Assembly: GCA_949130485.1 (NCBI GenBank)
Contig: OX422192.1
Span: 4,596,085-4,660,084 of the forward strand
Direction: 5' to 3'
DNA: 64,000 nucleotides
Source of the DNA: Agelas oroides
Taxonomy: Eukaryota; Porifera; Demospongiae; Agelasida; Agelasidae
The notes under the pieces are model-generated. The model made no database searches and was not told the DNA's origin. It saw nothing but the letters and a program-made list of their open reading frames with translations. Position numbers and translations under genes: made by a program. Of the stretch, positions 44,627 to 56,697 are shown piece after piece; position 1 is the first letter of the stretch, and every line of letters starts with the position of its first letter.

Positions 44627-44952
44627 CCCTTTAAACCCTATAGCGAACTTTTGGTTACATCATACTGTGCAGAAAAGATATATAGTCTCTGCGTGCTACG
44701 CGAGTGGTTCTGCGTTAGCAGAAAGGGTGGGACAGGGGGAGGTGGGTGGAGTCACCTGCATGGGGTGACATGCACATGGTGGCTCCTAGGCTTGGCTGTC
44801 AAAGCGCCATGGTTGGGAGCTGGTGGGCCAATTCCTGCCCTGGCTGCGTGGACAGGGTTAGAAAATGCTACTCTCAGGGGGATTATTTGTTTATTTCTGG
44901 CAGGGAAGGCTGCTTGGGCTCTGAGCGAGTGTAAATAATTCAGGTTTTAAAG
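44627..44952 (+). mobile_element. piggyBac-like MITE sharing a TTAA
   Basis: Starts CCCTTTAAACCCTATAG right after the shared TTAA; ends near TTTTAAAGGG without an intact TTAA. Interior as in 27420. Confidence 0.7.
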
Positions 44953-46200
44953 GGCAAATGAACAAACACTGGCTATTTTCAGATTTAAGATGCAGTACAC
45001 TTGAGACTATTTTAAGATTGTGGCTGATTCAGACATCAGGCAGTTATAAGAACATTTTTCCACATAAAAGAGAAGAAAATTTAGAATTTCATCATCTTAG
45101 CTTAAAATTTGGTTTTTAAGACATTTGCCAGCCTATCATGACAATTTATGATGTTTAGAGGCTATTTTCAGATTTTCATTAGACAAGTTTTGATGAAGTT
45201 CAGGGGAAAACTAGTCATAGTGTAAGAAGTTGTGCATAAGCAAAAAGTAGCCATGAGAAGTTGATAACAAAGGTTGATGTACTAAGGATGCGTGCCAACT
45301 CCTTTGTAATGGTGGAGAAAAGTTAACAGACTCACACATTGCATGCCGCCAGTACCTGCCTTTCTATTCTGTCTGTAATCACTTGGTTGTATTGGAGGGA
45401 TTTCAGACATATATCCTAGATGATACCAAAATGAACAAACACTGTGACTGTGACACTGATAAATGTGTGCATGTTTTGAGCATGCAATTACCAGTAGCGA
45501 ACAGTTGGTTTTCATGACGCCAATTAACCATGACAATTGATAGTAGCAAGAATTCACTTGTACCAATGCAGATAAAGGCAAGAAAGATTAGCTTACTTTT
45601 ATTATTACTCTACATGTACATACTGTCAATGTGTACAAGAGAGTACGAGTGCATGAGGTGAGAATCACTTTTCACCTAGAAAGTTGTGTGGCTTGATACA
45701 AGTAGAATAGGCTTGGTTACTATAACCTATCTTATTCTATACTTGATACTGTGAAAAATTCACATTTTACGTGTGTCGATTGAACTACATGTATATTGTT
45801 TACTGATTAGAACCCTAGCTAATTATCTCTACAGACAGTGTCAATTATACAATTTATTTCAGCTGTGGGGTTTGTGAATTGTCTGGAGTTCTAGAGCATT
45901 CTGTGGCATCCCTATATCTATTTCTGGGTGCTTTTCGCAGTAAAGAGTCAGTCATAATCCAGTCTTAAATCTCTGTCTGACTGCGAACTGCTAGCCATAG
46001 TTGCTTGCTGGCAGCAATTGTTGCATTGGTCAGTGTCTGGAATTCCTGAGTACAGTACAAATGCTAAAGACTGCAACCAGGCATATAACTCTTCTTGTCA
46101 TGGCTGGCAAGCTTTTTTCCTCACTTTGGCTTGAGAGGTCAGCATCTTACTGGCAAAAGTTCTATGTATACACCAACATGCACATAACTTCACTATAGAA
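44953..46200. other. No gene recognised
   Basis: AT-rich. A 99-codon minus-strand ORF (45282-45581) contains several Cys but I cannot assign it. Confidence 0.4.
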
Positions 46201-46203
46201 CAG

Positions 46204-46347
46204 TTGTATATAAGAAAGGTGGTGGTGTACCGTAATGGACATTGGGCGACGATCTGTAGGACTAGTAGGTTTCAAGCTACTGAGGCAGAGTGCATGTGCA
46301 GACAGTTTGGATACATTGATGGCAGTGGCCATAACCATTTAAGCTTT
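46204..46347 (+). CDS. SRCR-domain exon (first half)
   Basis: Open exon with acceptor AACAG and donor GTGAGT (46348). It reads VVVYRNGHWATICRTSRF, EAECMCRQFGYIDGSGHNHLSF: the NGxWxTIC and CRQFGY marks of a scavenger receptor cysteine-rich domain. It ends at the same place and phase as the exon at 59084-58855 on the other strand. The usual VRLVGG start is missing. A phase-compatible candidate next exon begins at 46396 (QPVCCSFCTASNG), but its cysteines do not fit well. Probably part of a secreted or membrane receptor gene. Confidence 0.7.
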
Positions 46348-46520
46348 GTGAGTTATTCAGTAGAGGTTTTGTCTTGAAAACTATTTAGCTACAGTGCTTC
46401 ATGGCCCTCCCAACCAGTTTGTTGTTCCTTCTGTACTGCGAGCAATGGAAGGCAAGGGAACAAGTCCTGTGTGAATGTCACTGGGCAGAGAAGGGCTTTC
46501 AGAAATCAAGATTATTTGTT

Positions 46521-47872
46521 GCCAGAGTGAACATGCATATGATAAGTTATACTTTTGCCAGGCTCAATTTTACATTTGATTTGATTTCTAATTGATGCAT
46601 AGCTCTTAGACTAATATTGTGAATTCAGATAGTTGTCTTAACCACTGTGCCTTCTGTCTCTCTTGTAGCATCTCATAGCTAGCATGGATGTAACAGCGCA
46701 TTGTAATGAACAGGACCAAATGTATAACCTACATGTGTATAAACATACTGTATCTATTGGTTGAATGGTTGCTGATGTTCCAACTGTGATAAAGGGGGGT
46801 TAAATTTTGCCATTTTACATTTTGTCTAGCCTCATGGCCAGGTACCTACCCAGCATTTCAGCATACTGCAAGAAATGCTGAGAAGAGGCCTAGGAATCAG
46901 GCTATAGCTGGTCTGCATCAATAAACAAGGTTATGTCCCTCTGCTAGCTTTGTTCCAGGGCTTTCCCCTGCACCCCAAATCTGAGAATGCAGCTTTACTA
47001 CTGTCTGATCTAGTTTCCAAGAAAGGGACAGTTTGATCTGAAACAGTAATACCATGTCATGGAAAGACAGTTATCCATTACTGAAACCAAAGTCACCAAA
47101 ACTACCTCTACAGCGTAAAGTGTTTCTTTGCAGGAGAAATCTTGCAATATATATGACATAAAGCCAACTACAAGACCCTATTTGCATAACACACAGAGAC
47201 TTACTTAGTATATGGGTACACAACATATAGTGAACTTGTAACTAAATGTAGTACTATCAGATTGTAGTGTAGAGCTATAAAAATGCTAGGACCACAAGCT
47301 AACAAATATAAATTAACCAAACATTAAAACACACGCACAATTATAACTAGCGAAAATAAACTGACTACATAAAAGCAGGTCAATACTCCCGTTTAATTAT
47401 CGTTTAAAGCACAATAACAACAACAACAAATACAGACAAGTAAAAGAATGGTGCCGACTGCACCACCCACAACTCCACCAGCTACAGCCCCTATGTGAGG
47501 AATGAGAAGAAAAAAAAAACAATTTCAGAACTCATGCAGACATGTTTGATACTTCTCTGAAGTCAGGAATCATTTTATTAAGGCACATAACCTCTTTTTT
47601 TAGTAAGTGTAAAATAGTTTTGATGAGCACAAGTTCACGTAGGGACGAAAAAGCTAGGTCATGAGTTCAGCAGACAAGGGCAATGGAGCATGAGAAAAAG
47701 CTACAGCCAATGCCACAATTATTTACACACACTAAAGAATGGGAATCTAGCTTTTTCAGATAATATTTGATCTAATGTTACAGCTTTTGTCTCACCAGCA
47801 AATTGCAGCAATGATGCAATTAGTTTGGCATGGTACACACTATGGCAAAAGTAGATTATTGTAATAACATAC
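46521..47872. other. No gene recognised
   Basis: AT-rich sequence without repeats or domains that I can name. Confidence 0.4.
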
Positions 47873-47932
47873 TAGCCTCGTAACCAGGCTCCTCCACTTT
47901 TTGGTATGGGGAGGAGCCTGGGTACGAGGCTA
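47873..47932. mobile_element. 60-bp near-perfect palindromic MITE
   Basis: TAGCCTCGTAACCAGGCTCC pairs with GGAGCCTGGGTACGAGGCTA. Sister of 59291-59399. No clean target duplication. Confidence 0.8.
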
Positions 47933-49450
47933 CTAATGATCCATGTGAGGGCCGAAATCTGGGAGGAATAGTTTGTGTGGCTGAAGTGCATTTGAGGCCA
48001 AAGCTTTGGTCTGACCCTACTTGGGTTGTAACCTGCTCCAAGTGCACCATGAATCTCATTATGCACAATGAATATCATTAACAAGCAGTTGGATACAGTT
48101 TGGTAGATTGGACTGGTCATGAATCTCATTACAGCTTTGTACAGACCAACAGTGGCAAACTCAGTATTCTAAGCCCTTACCCGACACTGTCCGATTGCAG
48201 TGGTTGACAGAGCCCTCATGAATATTATTAAATGCTGCTTTTTGCATTTACCCAGTTAAGGGGCTGTGTATGAATGATCACACTGAAGGTTGGCAGACAA
48301 TTGCAAGAGAAGATAGGCTTATCTGAAGTCTTATATGTGATCAAGTCATGAAGAGATTTAATATAGTTCAAGTACCCTGTAGTTTAGCCATTTGATGTTA
48401 CTTAATCATGTTGGTCGACAAGTCTTGTGGCAAATTGATCTTGTTGAAAACTGATCTTGTGAGAGTTGGTTTCATGACAAGTTGACCTCATGTGAGCTGA
48501 TCTGTTGGTGATTGACCTAGTGAGAACTGCTCATGAGAAGAAAGCCACATGGTCACTTTGGATGGTTTTGAATTTTTCACTTTAGTTACAGGTCCAATTC
48601 AAACTTTCAATTTGCTAAGATTAGTACCCACAAATTTAGAATATGGCCTCAATTATTTAAAGGCTTCAGGCATACCTAACATGCCTAACGAATTGTAGAT
48701 CTGGAAATTTTCCCCTTGAAAATATTCTCATCAGTATAGACCATGTGCCTAAATGGACATTGTTACAAGTGGCAGTGATGTCACAGACCATGGTGTCATA
48801 TTCTGATGACATAATGTAGGGCAAGAAATGGCTCTGTGAATGGCAAGTTTATACAGTGACGAGTTTGTGAGCTGCCTGCTGAACGCTACCATGTGCCACA
48901 TCTAAAATCGCTGCAGTATGACATACATTCGCTATTAGCCTTATAACATATGTGGGGCACTAAGCAGATCCAGCTGTCAGTATTGCTGGTAGGAAGCCAA
49001 CAAGGGGTCCATGTGTACATTACTGCTATTCTACTGCCCTACAAAATGGTGGCGAGTATGCGGAAAATCGTATACTTTTGAGTATAATATACGGACTACA
49101 CCCATGCAGGCACATGGTCTTCTATACGCCAGAGCGCCGAAAAATAAAATTATAAATGTGTGCTGGTCATATCGCAGAACCGTCGAGTGCTGAAAATTTT
49201 TTACCGCGAACACTTAAAAAGTGAATTACCATATGGCCAGAAAATTTGGTGGAGAATTAAATTTGGCGGATTGGCAGTTGAACAAGTAAACCGCTGAATT
49301 AAATTCCGCCAAATTGTCCGGGCACAAGACGATGTCATTGATCGAACACAAGGCAAGTGGTGTATGCCCCTCCAAATTCAGATGACGTTGATCAATTATC
49401 TAATCAGCATGCCAAATCCTGTGGTCGTTGTTGACGATTTCAACACCCCT
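47933..49450. other. No gene recognised; solo MITE end
   Basis: ACCATATGGCCAGAAAATTTG (49229-49249) resembles a mariner-MITE terminus, with GGCGGA repeats to 49315. A similar inverted end occurs at about 57700-57745. 48400-48540 has loose repeats of TTGATCTTGTTG/TTGACCTCATG. Confidence 0.4.
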
Positions 49451-49634
49451 GACATCAATAGACCTTTATCCATTGTTACGTAATTATGACGTCTGGGGGG
49501 AAATAGTAGGCATTAATTGGAATACGATGGCATGCGAATGGCGCGATTACCTCTACTCTTTGAGTTTTTCCTTGCGCGTGTCAACTGTCTTCCGCTATTC
49601 TTTTGTGAGATTAGTTCAGTTGTTTTCCCATCCT

Positions 49635-50475
49635 ATGGAATTGTTTCGAGAGCCGATGGCAACTAGAGCGGAGGTAGACGACAACGACTCTTCACCTGGC
49701 CCTTCGCGGTCTTGCAGCACTGCCCCGGTCCATAAGTGGACATGCGCTGCGCTCAAAACCTGGCTTAAGGTCCGCGGATTGAGCTATTCTGGGATGAAAA
49801 AGGACGAACTCGTAGCGAAGTAAGTTACAACGTAACTTGGTTACTGTACTGGCGGCCCAGTAGGCGGAGAGATTTGAGCCCGCCCTTCCAGTTAGTAAAA
49901 ATTATTAATACACCACATGAAAACATAATACTGGTTTATTTATAGGGTTGAAGGAGCAATCAGGAGCGGGCTTGATTCACCTGTAGAAGAGAGTGATGAA
50001 GAAACTGATGAGACAACACCTGATGGTTATCAAGCAAGAATAGTGTCAGATCAAGGGTGGATAGATGCTAATGTAGCTGAACTGCCTCCACTCACCCTCA
50101 AACACATTCACCAATATTTCATCACTGGTAGACTGCGCAAAGAGCGTGTCACCGCAACAAAGGCATTCAAGAGGGGATACAGGCTGTTTGACTCAAAGAA
50201 GGTCCAATGCCTATCAGTTCATGATGTGACCAGCACCTCAGTATACTGCATCATCCGTGCAACTGTGTTACCCTCACAGAAAGCTGGAGCATACAAAACA
50301 GCCTTTGCTGTTAACAAAACGAATGGGCAAATTATTCACGGAAGCTGTAGACGACATCAAGAGAGCACGTGCTACCCATGGAAACAGTGGTGGGCCAAGT
50401 TCGACCTCGCTGCCCAGAAAGAACCAATACCAGTGAAAATGCTGGCAGTGACCAGGCCAAAGTATAATCACACGG
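49635..50475 (+). CDS. SAP plus degenerate SWIM protein, N-terminal part
   Basis: Two exons, 49635-49819 and 49947-50475, with GTAAGT and TTATAG borders and a fitting phase. The first has the SAP motif (WTCAALKTWLKVRGLSYSGM, KKDELVAKV), a DNA-binding helix pair. The second, after an acidic stretch (EESDEETDETTP), reads LPPLTLKHIHQYFI, SVYCIIRATVLPSQKAG and GQIIHGSCRRHQESTC. This matches my memory of animal SAP-SWIM-YqaJ proteins. In those, SWIM is CxC..CxH; here it is GSCRR and CYP, so the ligands are lost. The YqaJ nuclease domain is absent: the exon ends at a donor (50476) and no further exon is seen before the right TIR. Likely a captured, shortened host gene. Confidence 0.6.
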
Positions 50476-50899
50476 GTAGAGGGGTAAAATTCTTTAAACT
50501 GTGCTGGCATATGTGTATCGATAACTGGGCCATGTGATGAGGGGTTTAAGTTACTGGCCTAAGAACTTGATCCAGGTTACACAGATACAGATACAGTAGC
50601 AATGCCAATATTAAATCAATGCGCTAAATCTTGTTCCAATAATCCTAATCGTAACCTTATTAATACCAGGAATAGTTCATCAATGGGTTGCGCAATGCTC
50701 GTGCTCTGGGTTTAAATGTTTGGGTAGAGGTACTCTTAACATCACATAGACGTAGATGACATAATAGAGGTTCAAGGTATCTATATAGGCACATAAACAC
50801 ATGCAGGGTACAATGGAAGGCCAGTATAAAACTGAATATCTGAATGGCTTCCTTCAAACTGCTTTAGGCAGAAACGCTGCGACAACAATGTTCATACTT

Positions 50900-51187
50900 C
50901 ATCTTCAAGTCGCAACACATCTGCCAGTAACTGAGCAATTTGCTCCTCATGCCTTTCAATTTCTCCCCTTGCTACTTCTGCTGGTGATAGAGGCTCCTCA
51001 TGCTTTTGTTTCTTGCAAGGTATGGGGTTACGGGTGGCTGGGGGTTGTCAACGTTTAACTGCCACAATCCATGCAAAAATGGTTGGTACTGGGCAATCAG
51101 CAGGCGGTGAAATTTTACCCCATGAAACTCTTCCCTATAACTCCTGCTAGAACATCCAGGTATGCTGCAAATCTGGTACCAAGGCAT
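50900..51187 (-). CDS. THAP-like zinc-finger start plus helical exon
   Basis: From ATG at 51187: MPWYQICSIPGCSSRSYREE then FHGVKFHRL, which resembles a THAP domain's C-x4-C and KFHR segment. The downstream CxxH pair is not found in frame. In a neighbouring frame, 51023-50893 gives EVARGEIERHEEQIAQLLAD, a coiled-coil-like end. It is encoded opposite the SAP gene within the same TIRs. THAP fingers occur in P-type transposases and host regulators. Truncated or spliced; weak call. Confidence 0.35.
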
Positions 51188-51939
51188 GGGATGGAGCCTA
51201 AGTGTTGAATTCAGTGCTCTATAATCTCGAGATCTTGTTCAAAGTTACATCCACGGTACAAAGTTGAAACACATCAAACAGATTTAGCAAACTAACTCCA
51301 CAAAACCAACACTCAGTCTAACAAATCGCGCTATTTCATTCTCAGTACCCTATCATAAAAGTATAAACTCAACTACATAAACTAAGCAACTTACCTAGCA
51401 ACAGTTTCCACGGCTTTTGTCCTCGTCTGCAGCCGCTGGGCTTGAGAGAACTGACGTTTTCGCGCTCTGTTCGCTTCACTGCCATCGCTTCGTATTCCAA
51501 TTAATGCCTACTATTTCCCCCCAGACGTCATAATTACGTAACAATGGATAAAGGTCTATTGGATGTCCCTCACTGGTTCCAATCACTCTTCCAATTCTTT
51601 GTGACCTTCTATTTGAGCATTACCTAAACCAGCTAGTCAACCATCCAACCCATACTTGATCTAGTACAAGAATGTCCATGTCTTTCCCTCAACAATACCT
51701 ACCCTTCCCCACTGACCACTTTGTAATCTCATTCGACTTTCATGCATGGACTCCAACCAACGCTACAATTACTCCCCACTTTGTTTTTGACTTCTCCAAG
51801 GCTGACCTGACAGGTCTCAGCTTCTTCTGATGGACACTGACTTTAGCTGCTGTTTTCAGTCCAGAGATGTTGAACTCGTATGGTCTGTCATCAAACACAC
51901 AATAGACCTTTCCCAATAGCATCAAAATATGTGCGGAAT

Positions 51940-52130
51940 ACATGATGTCACTCTGGGATGCTTCGGAAGGCTTGCTGGGGCGAATTCTCCATTGCTATAT
52001 ACGGAAATGTAGCCTATGTTCTGAGGGCTGCTGCCTTCACGTACAGGGGAATCCCAAGCTACCTAGACGCCGACCTAGAGTTCCAGCATCAGCATTTTCA
52101 GCAGTGGTAGTTCGAACTCCATGCGACTTT
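51940..52130 (+). repeat. Inverted repeat pair, left copy
   Basis: Complementary to about 53455-53645 (GAAGGCTTGCTGGGGCGAAT; GTGGTAGTTCGAACTC), about 80% alike. The 1.3 kb between has no recognised gene. Could be a TIR pair of a 1.7-kb element. Confidence 0.7.
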
Positions 52131-53454
52131 TTTCGACACCGCCGTGGAGCTGTTTGATGAACCTGTCTTTTGTGTACCAAACGGTTTGTGTGGCTACTAA
52201 GTGTCTACTAACATCGTAAGTTCTGGCCGAGTAGAACTTATAGTGGTGTGCACCAACCCAAAGTGTCTGTCGTCCAGTGTTGGCCTACGTAGCATAGCTT
52301 TGCGCTGCCTGACACCTATGAAAGCGTCTGAGTAAGCTATGTGCTCGAGAAAAAGCTATCTAGTAACTACATGTAGATACTCGAAGCTAAGCTGGGTAGT
52401 GACTAGTAAGTAGCACGTGTAAATGTACATTTAGACATTTTAAGGACAACCTTGAATCACAAATCTCCGAGTCATGTGGATGGACGGATGGGTAATGTCT
52501 AAGTGTACACAATATTCACAAAAAGTTTGTACCAAACCGCTTTCTCTACCTGATAAGGCCAAAAACCTCAATTTTTAAAAATTTGCACCCTCTCCAAGGC
52601 TCCACCCTCAGTCTGACCACATCATCAACACACACACAAAACAAGTAAAAACTTCATACCTATGGATTTGTCCTGGGACCACTTCAATTCCAGTCTACAG
52701 GCCAAAACACACATTTGACCTCAAAAACAGTAATTTTAGCTATGCTGGCTTTCAAGAAACATTCGACACCCCCCACTCAAACCAACCAAAACTGAGCCCA
52801 GTTTCAGGAAAGCTCAACTCACCCCCTACAAAACTATGTATGCTTTTTCCTGCTCACCTCCAGGCCAGGGAATTATGCCCACAAACCTACTCCCTGTCAT
52901 TGCCCCTAGAATGGAGCCAAGTTACACACATTCCCTCTAGCATAAAATTCGGGCGGGAGCTACAAGACCGAAAAGTCAGCTTTCTAAAGTACCTTGGCCA
53001 GACAACTTTGATGACACCCATCTTCCAGGATGGCTCTCTGCCTTTGCACCACGCTCACAAACATTCAAGCCCACTCTGGCAAGCTTTGCACACACAACTA
53101 GCCATCACATTCAACGGCTAGAAAATCTTTTGTGTGTTTTCCTTCTTTGTGTGTGTGTTGGAGGATTTCTTCAAAGTTCCGCCCAGCCACATCAAAGTGC
53201 TGCCAGACCACTACAAAGGGCTACAGGCCACATCAAAGGGACACGCCTCCCTTGTTGATTCCGGTTGCCACCAGTGGGAAAGTGTAAACAAGGCAATGAA
53301 TTTCAATCACGCCATTATATGGTCACCCGACTCATTAATTATTCATGAGCGGAATCGGCCCGATTCACGATCCAAGGTTGTCCTACCTTAACTAGCTCTA
53401 CAGCTCCACTCGCCAATAGTAATCCCTCCTTTACCTGGTGGTAGCCGACCACTC

Positions 53455-53645
53455 TGTCCAGTGTCAAAGTCAGAGTTCGAACTACCACTGTTGAAAAGGC
53501 CGATGCTGGAAGTCTGGATCGGTGTCAAGGCAGCTCGGTACTTCCCCTTTACACAAAGCAGCAGTAGTCTGAACGTAGGCCATTTCCCATATAATTCGCC
53601 CCAGCAGGCCTTCCCAGGCACTCCAGGCGTGATGTCACGTATACT
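53455..53645 (-). repeat. Inverted repeat pair, right copy
   Basis: See 51940-52130. The right copy borders the LINE remnant. Confidence 0.7.
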
Positions 53646-53689
53646 GCATTTATTTTGGCTGCAATGCACAAGTTCAACCCAAAAGTTAA

Positions 53690-54245
53690 GCTACAGTCGC
53701 ACCAATGTCCCAAATGGTTTACTTGACACTGCACTTGACACTTCTAAAGCCATGGGATTGGACCCAAAATTCTCAAGTCCAGTGCCCTTGCCCTGCATAA
53801 ACTCCTCGTCCATCTGTTTTCTCTCGCTCACTCTGAGCATTATTTCACCTGCACAATGGCACATGCACTTGATTACTCCAATTCACAAATCTGGTGACAA
53901 AACTACAGTACTGTACTCACTCGAAATTACGCCCCCTTCGATTATAAGCCCCCCTTACATGGCAACAGATCGTCTCAACTCACCACAAAGTGAAGCAGTC
54001 CGTCTCGTGCACTAACAAAACTACTTTAACAGACTTCCACGTCTTAGTAATTCCCTACCAACTATCGACCTCAATCAACCACTGCCTACCATAATCTCCG
54101 AGTTGAAACAATTTTCTGGAACCATTTCATTTATAATTATGACTCTCTTAAGACATGTACGTTCCACTACCTGTGTCCCTGTTACAAATGTTCTGTATCA
54201 CACTCTACTAACTTCTCTCTATTCAGTGTATCCACCTAATGTTTG
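53690..54245 (+). pseudogene. LINE (non-LTR) reverse-transcriptase remnants
   Basis: 53720-53905 reads LDTSKAMGLDPKFSS, then WHMHLITPIHKSGDKT. The second matches the W-x5-I-x-PI-x-K-x-GD motif that precedes NYRPISL in CR1/Jockey-type RTs. 54010-54170 reads RLPRLSNSLPTIDL and LKQFFWNHF, like the C-terminal end of such ORFs. Most of the RT core is deleted between, and frames shift. Confidence 0.65.
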
Positions 54246-54349
54246 CTTATACCTATAGACTCCCGGCTGTTAGCTTTGAGTCCAACGGACCCTCAGTTCA
54301 CTCTCACACTTTCAGTTCTATGTAATCCATTCCACACCCTCATCTCATT

Positions 54350-56697
54350 ACATCCCAAGATGCAACTTAAAGGACCCGCGTAATATAATATAATAGAAGC
54401 GTTGGACATCCAATCTGAGTTGATATTCGTTGATGGCATGGTGCACTTACCCCATGAATGAAACTTTGGTACACCAACAACTCTCCCTTCACCAGCTACA
54501 CCACTTCACCCCTCACAGCGACTCCCGAAGCCCTACGTGACGTCACACGTTCAATATACTACGTATAAAATCATTGCGTGTATTGAGCGCGCTACCGCGC
54601 TTCCGGCTGATATTACGCGCGTAATGCGCGAGTATAAAGGAGGTGAACGCGTGCCTTGCTATTCAACATTGATGAACTGATGTCTGGCTCCTCCCTTGAG
54701 GGTAAATCTTTTTTAAGAAACCACAAAACTCTGAACTGTTAAGGCTTTCTACTTCAGGTAAATTTGCAGCACAAAATCCTGATCTCTAAAACTACTTTAG
54801 GTATTGTAGCTAAGTAGCAGTGGCCTACCAGCAAACACTACCTCTTATAAGCATCTTGGGGTGCGGTTACTTTGCTCGTTACACCCCAAGATGCAACTTA
54901 AAGGACCCGCGTAAATAATATAATATAACTAATATAACTAATATAACCCAATATAATACACAGGCCGGAGGAAGCGTTGAACATCCAATCTGAGTTGATA
55001 TTCGTTAATAGCATGGTGCACTTACACCGTGAATGAAACTTTGGCACACCAACAACTCTCCCTTCACCAGCTACACCACTGTCACCCCTCACAGCGACTC
55101 CCGAAGCGATCCGCTTACGTGACGTCACACGTTCAATATACTAAATCATTGCGTGTATTGAGCGCGCTACCGCGCTTCGGGCTGATATTACGCGCATAAT
55201 GCGCGAGTATAAAGGAAGTGAAGGAGTGCCTTGCTATTCACAATTGATAAACTGATGTCTGGCTCCTCCCTTGAGGGTAAAGCTTTTTTTAAGAAACCAC
55301 AAAACTCTGAACTCTTAAGGCTTTCTACTTCAGGTAAATATGCAGCACAAAATCCTGATCTCTAAAACCTACTTCAGGTCTTGTAGCTAAGCAGCAGTGG
55401 CCTACCAGCAAACATTACCTCTTATAAGCATCGAGCAAAGTAACCGCACCCCAAGATGCTCACGGAAAGTTAGTGCTGCAGGTTTACCTTGGCTCGAACA
55501 GTTTAGAGTTCAGTCCTACACGTAGGTAAAATCTTTCTTAGTAGGCTTTAGGAAAAACGTTCACTGCTACTTAGTTACAAGACCTGAAGTAGAAGGCTTA
55601 AGAGATCAGGGATTTGTGATACAAATTTAGCTGAAGTAGGAAGACTTAGAGTTCAGAGGTTTGTGGCTTCTTAAAAAAGCTTTACCCTCAAGGGAGGAGC
55701 CAGACATCAGCTTATCAAGTCGTGAATAGCAAGGCACCCCTTCACCTGCTTTATACTCGCGCTTTACGCGCGTAATATCGGCCCGAAGCACGGTAGCGTG
55801 CTCAATACACGCAATGATTTTATACGTAGTATATTGAACGTGGACGTCACGTACGCGGAAAAATCGCTTCGGGAGTCGCTGTGAGGGGTGGCAGTGGTGT
55901 AGCTGGTGAAGGGAGAGTTGTTGGTGTACCAAAGTTTCATTCATGGGGTAAGTGCACCATGCCATCAACGAATATCAACTCAGATAGGATGTCCAACGCT
56001 TCCTCTGGCCTGCGTATTATATTATGTTATTTATTTATATTATCGAGCAAAGTAACCGCACCCCAAGATGCTCACGGAAGGTTAGTGCTGCTGGTTTACC
56101 TTGGCTCGAACACTTTAGAGTTGAGTGATATAGTAGGTAAAATCTTTGTTAGTAGGCTTTAGGGTAAAAAGTTCACTGCTACTTAGCTACAAGACCTGAG
56201 TTTTGTGCTGCAAATTTACCTCAAGTAGGAAGACTTAGAGTTCAGAGTTTTGTGGTTTCTTAAAAAAAGCTTTACCCTCAAGGGAGGAGCCAGACATCAG
56301 TTTATCAATTCGTGACTATCGAGGCACCTGCTTTATTCTCCCGCTTTACGCGCGTAATATCAGCCCGAAGCACGGTAGCGCGCTCAATACACGCAATGAT
56401 TTTATACGTAGTATATTGAACGTGTGACGTCACGTATGCGAATAAATCGCCTCGGGAGTCGCTGTGAGGGGTGAGGGTGGTGTAGATGGTGAAGGGAGAG
56501 TTGTTGCTTTACCAAAGTTTCATTCAAGGGGTAAGTGCACCATGCCATTAACGAATATCGACTCAGATTGGATGTCCAACGTTTCCTCTGGCCTGTGTAT
56601 TATATTGGGTTATATTATAATTATTTACGCGGGTCCTTTAAGTTGCATCTTGGAGTGTAATTACGCGGGTCCTTTAAGTTGCATCTTGGGGTGTAAT
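54350..56697. mobile_element. Head-to-head cluster of four about 550-620-bp elements
   Basis: Two forward copies (54350-54878, 54881-55440) face two reverse copies (55433-56043, 56044-56697). Borders are CACCCCAAGATGCAACTTAA and CTTGGGGTGCGGTTACTTTG. All share TACGTGACGTCACACGTTC-like sequence (a CRE-type TGACGTCA palindrome, altered in some copies) and GAGCGCGCTACCGCGCTTC. They also share GGGAGGAGCCAGACATCAG or its complement. The small ORFs (for example 55881-56162, 56464-56712) are shared by all copies and are not convincing genes. Confidence 0.85.

Larger units (their letters stand above)
49451..51567. mobile_element. 2.1-kb element with 77-bp TIRs and CCT TSD
   Basis: Left TIR 49451-49527 and right TIR 51490-51567 are complementary along their length (AATAGACCTTTATCCATTG; ACGTAATTATGACGTC; AGTAGGCATTAATTGG) with one extra base on the right. 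CCT flanks both sides (49448-49450; 51568-51570), a possible 3-bp duplication. It encloses a plus-strand SAP gene and a minus-strand THAP-like ORF. No known transposase is complete in it, and the superfamily is undetermined. Confidence 0.85.
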
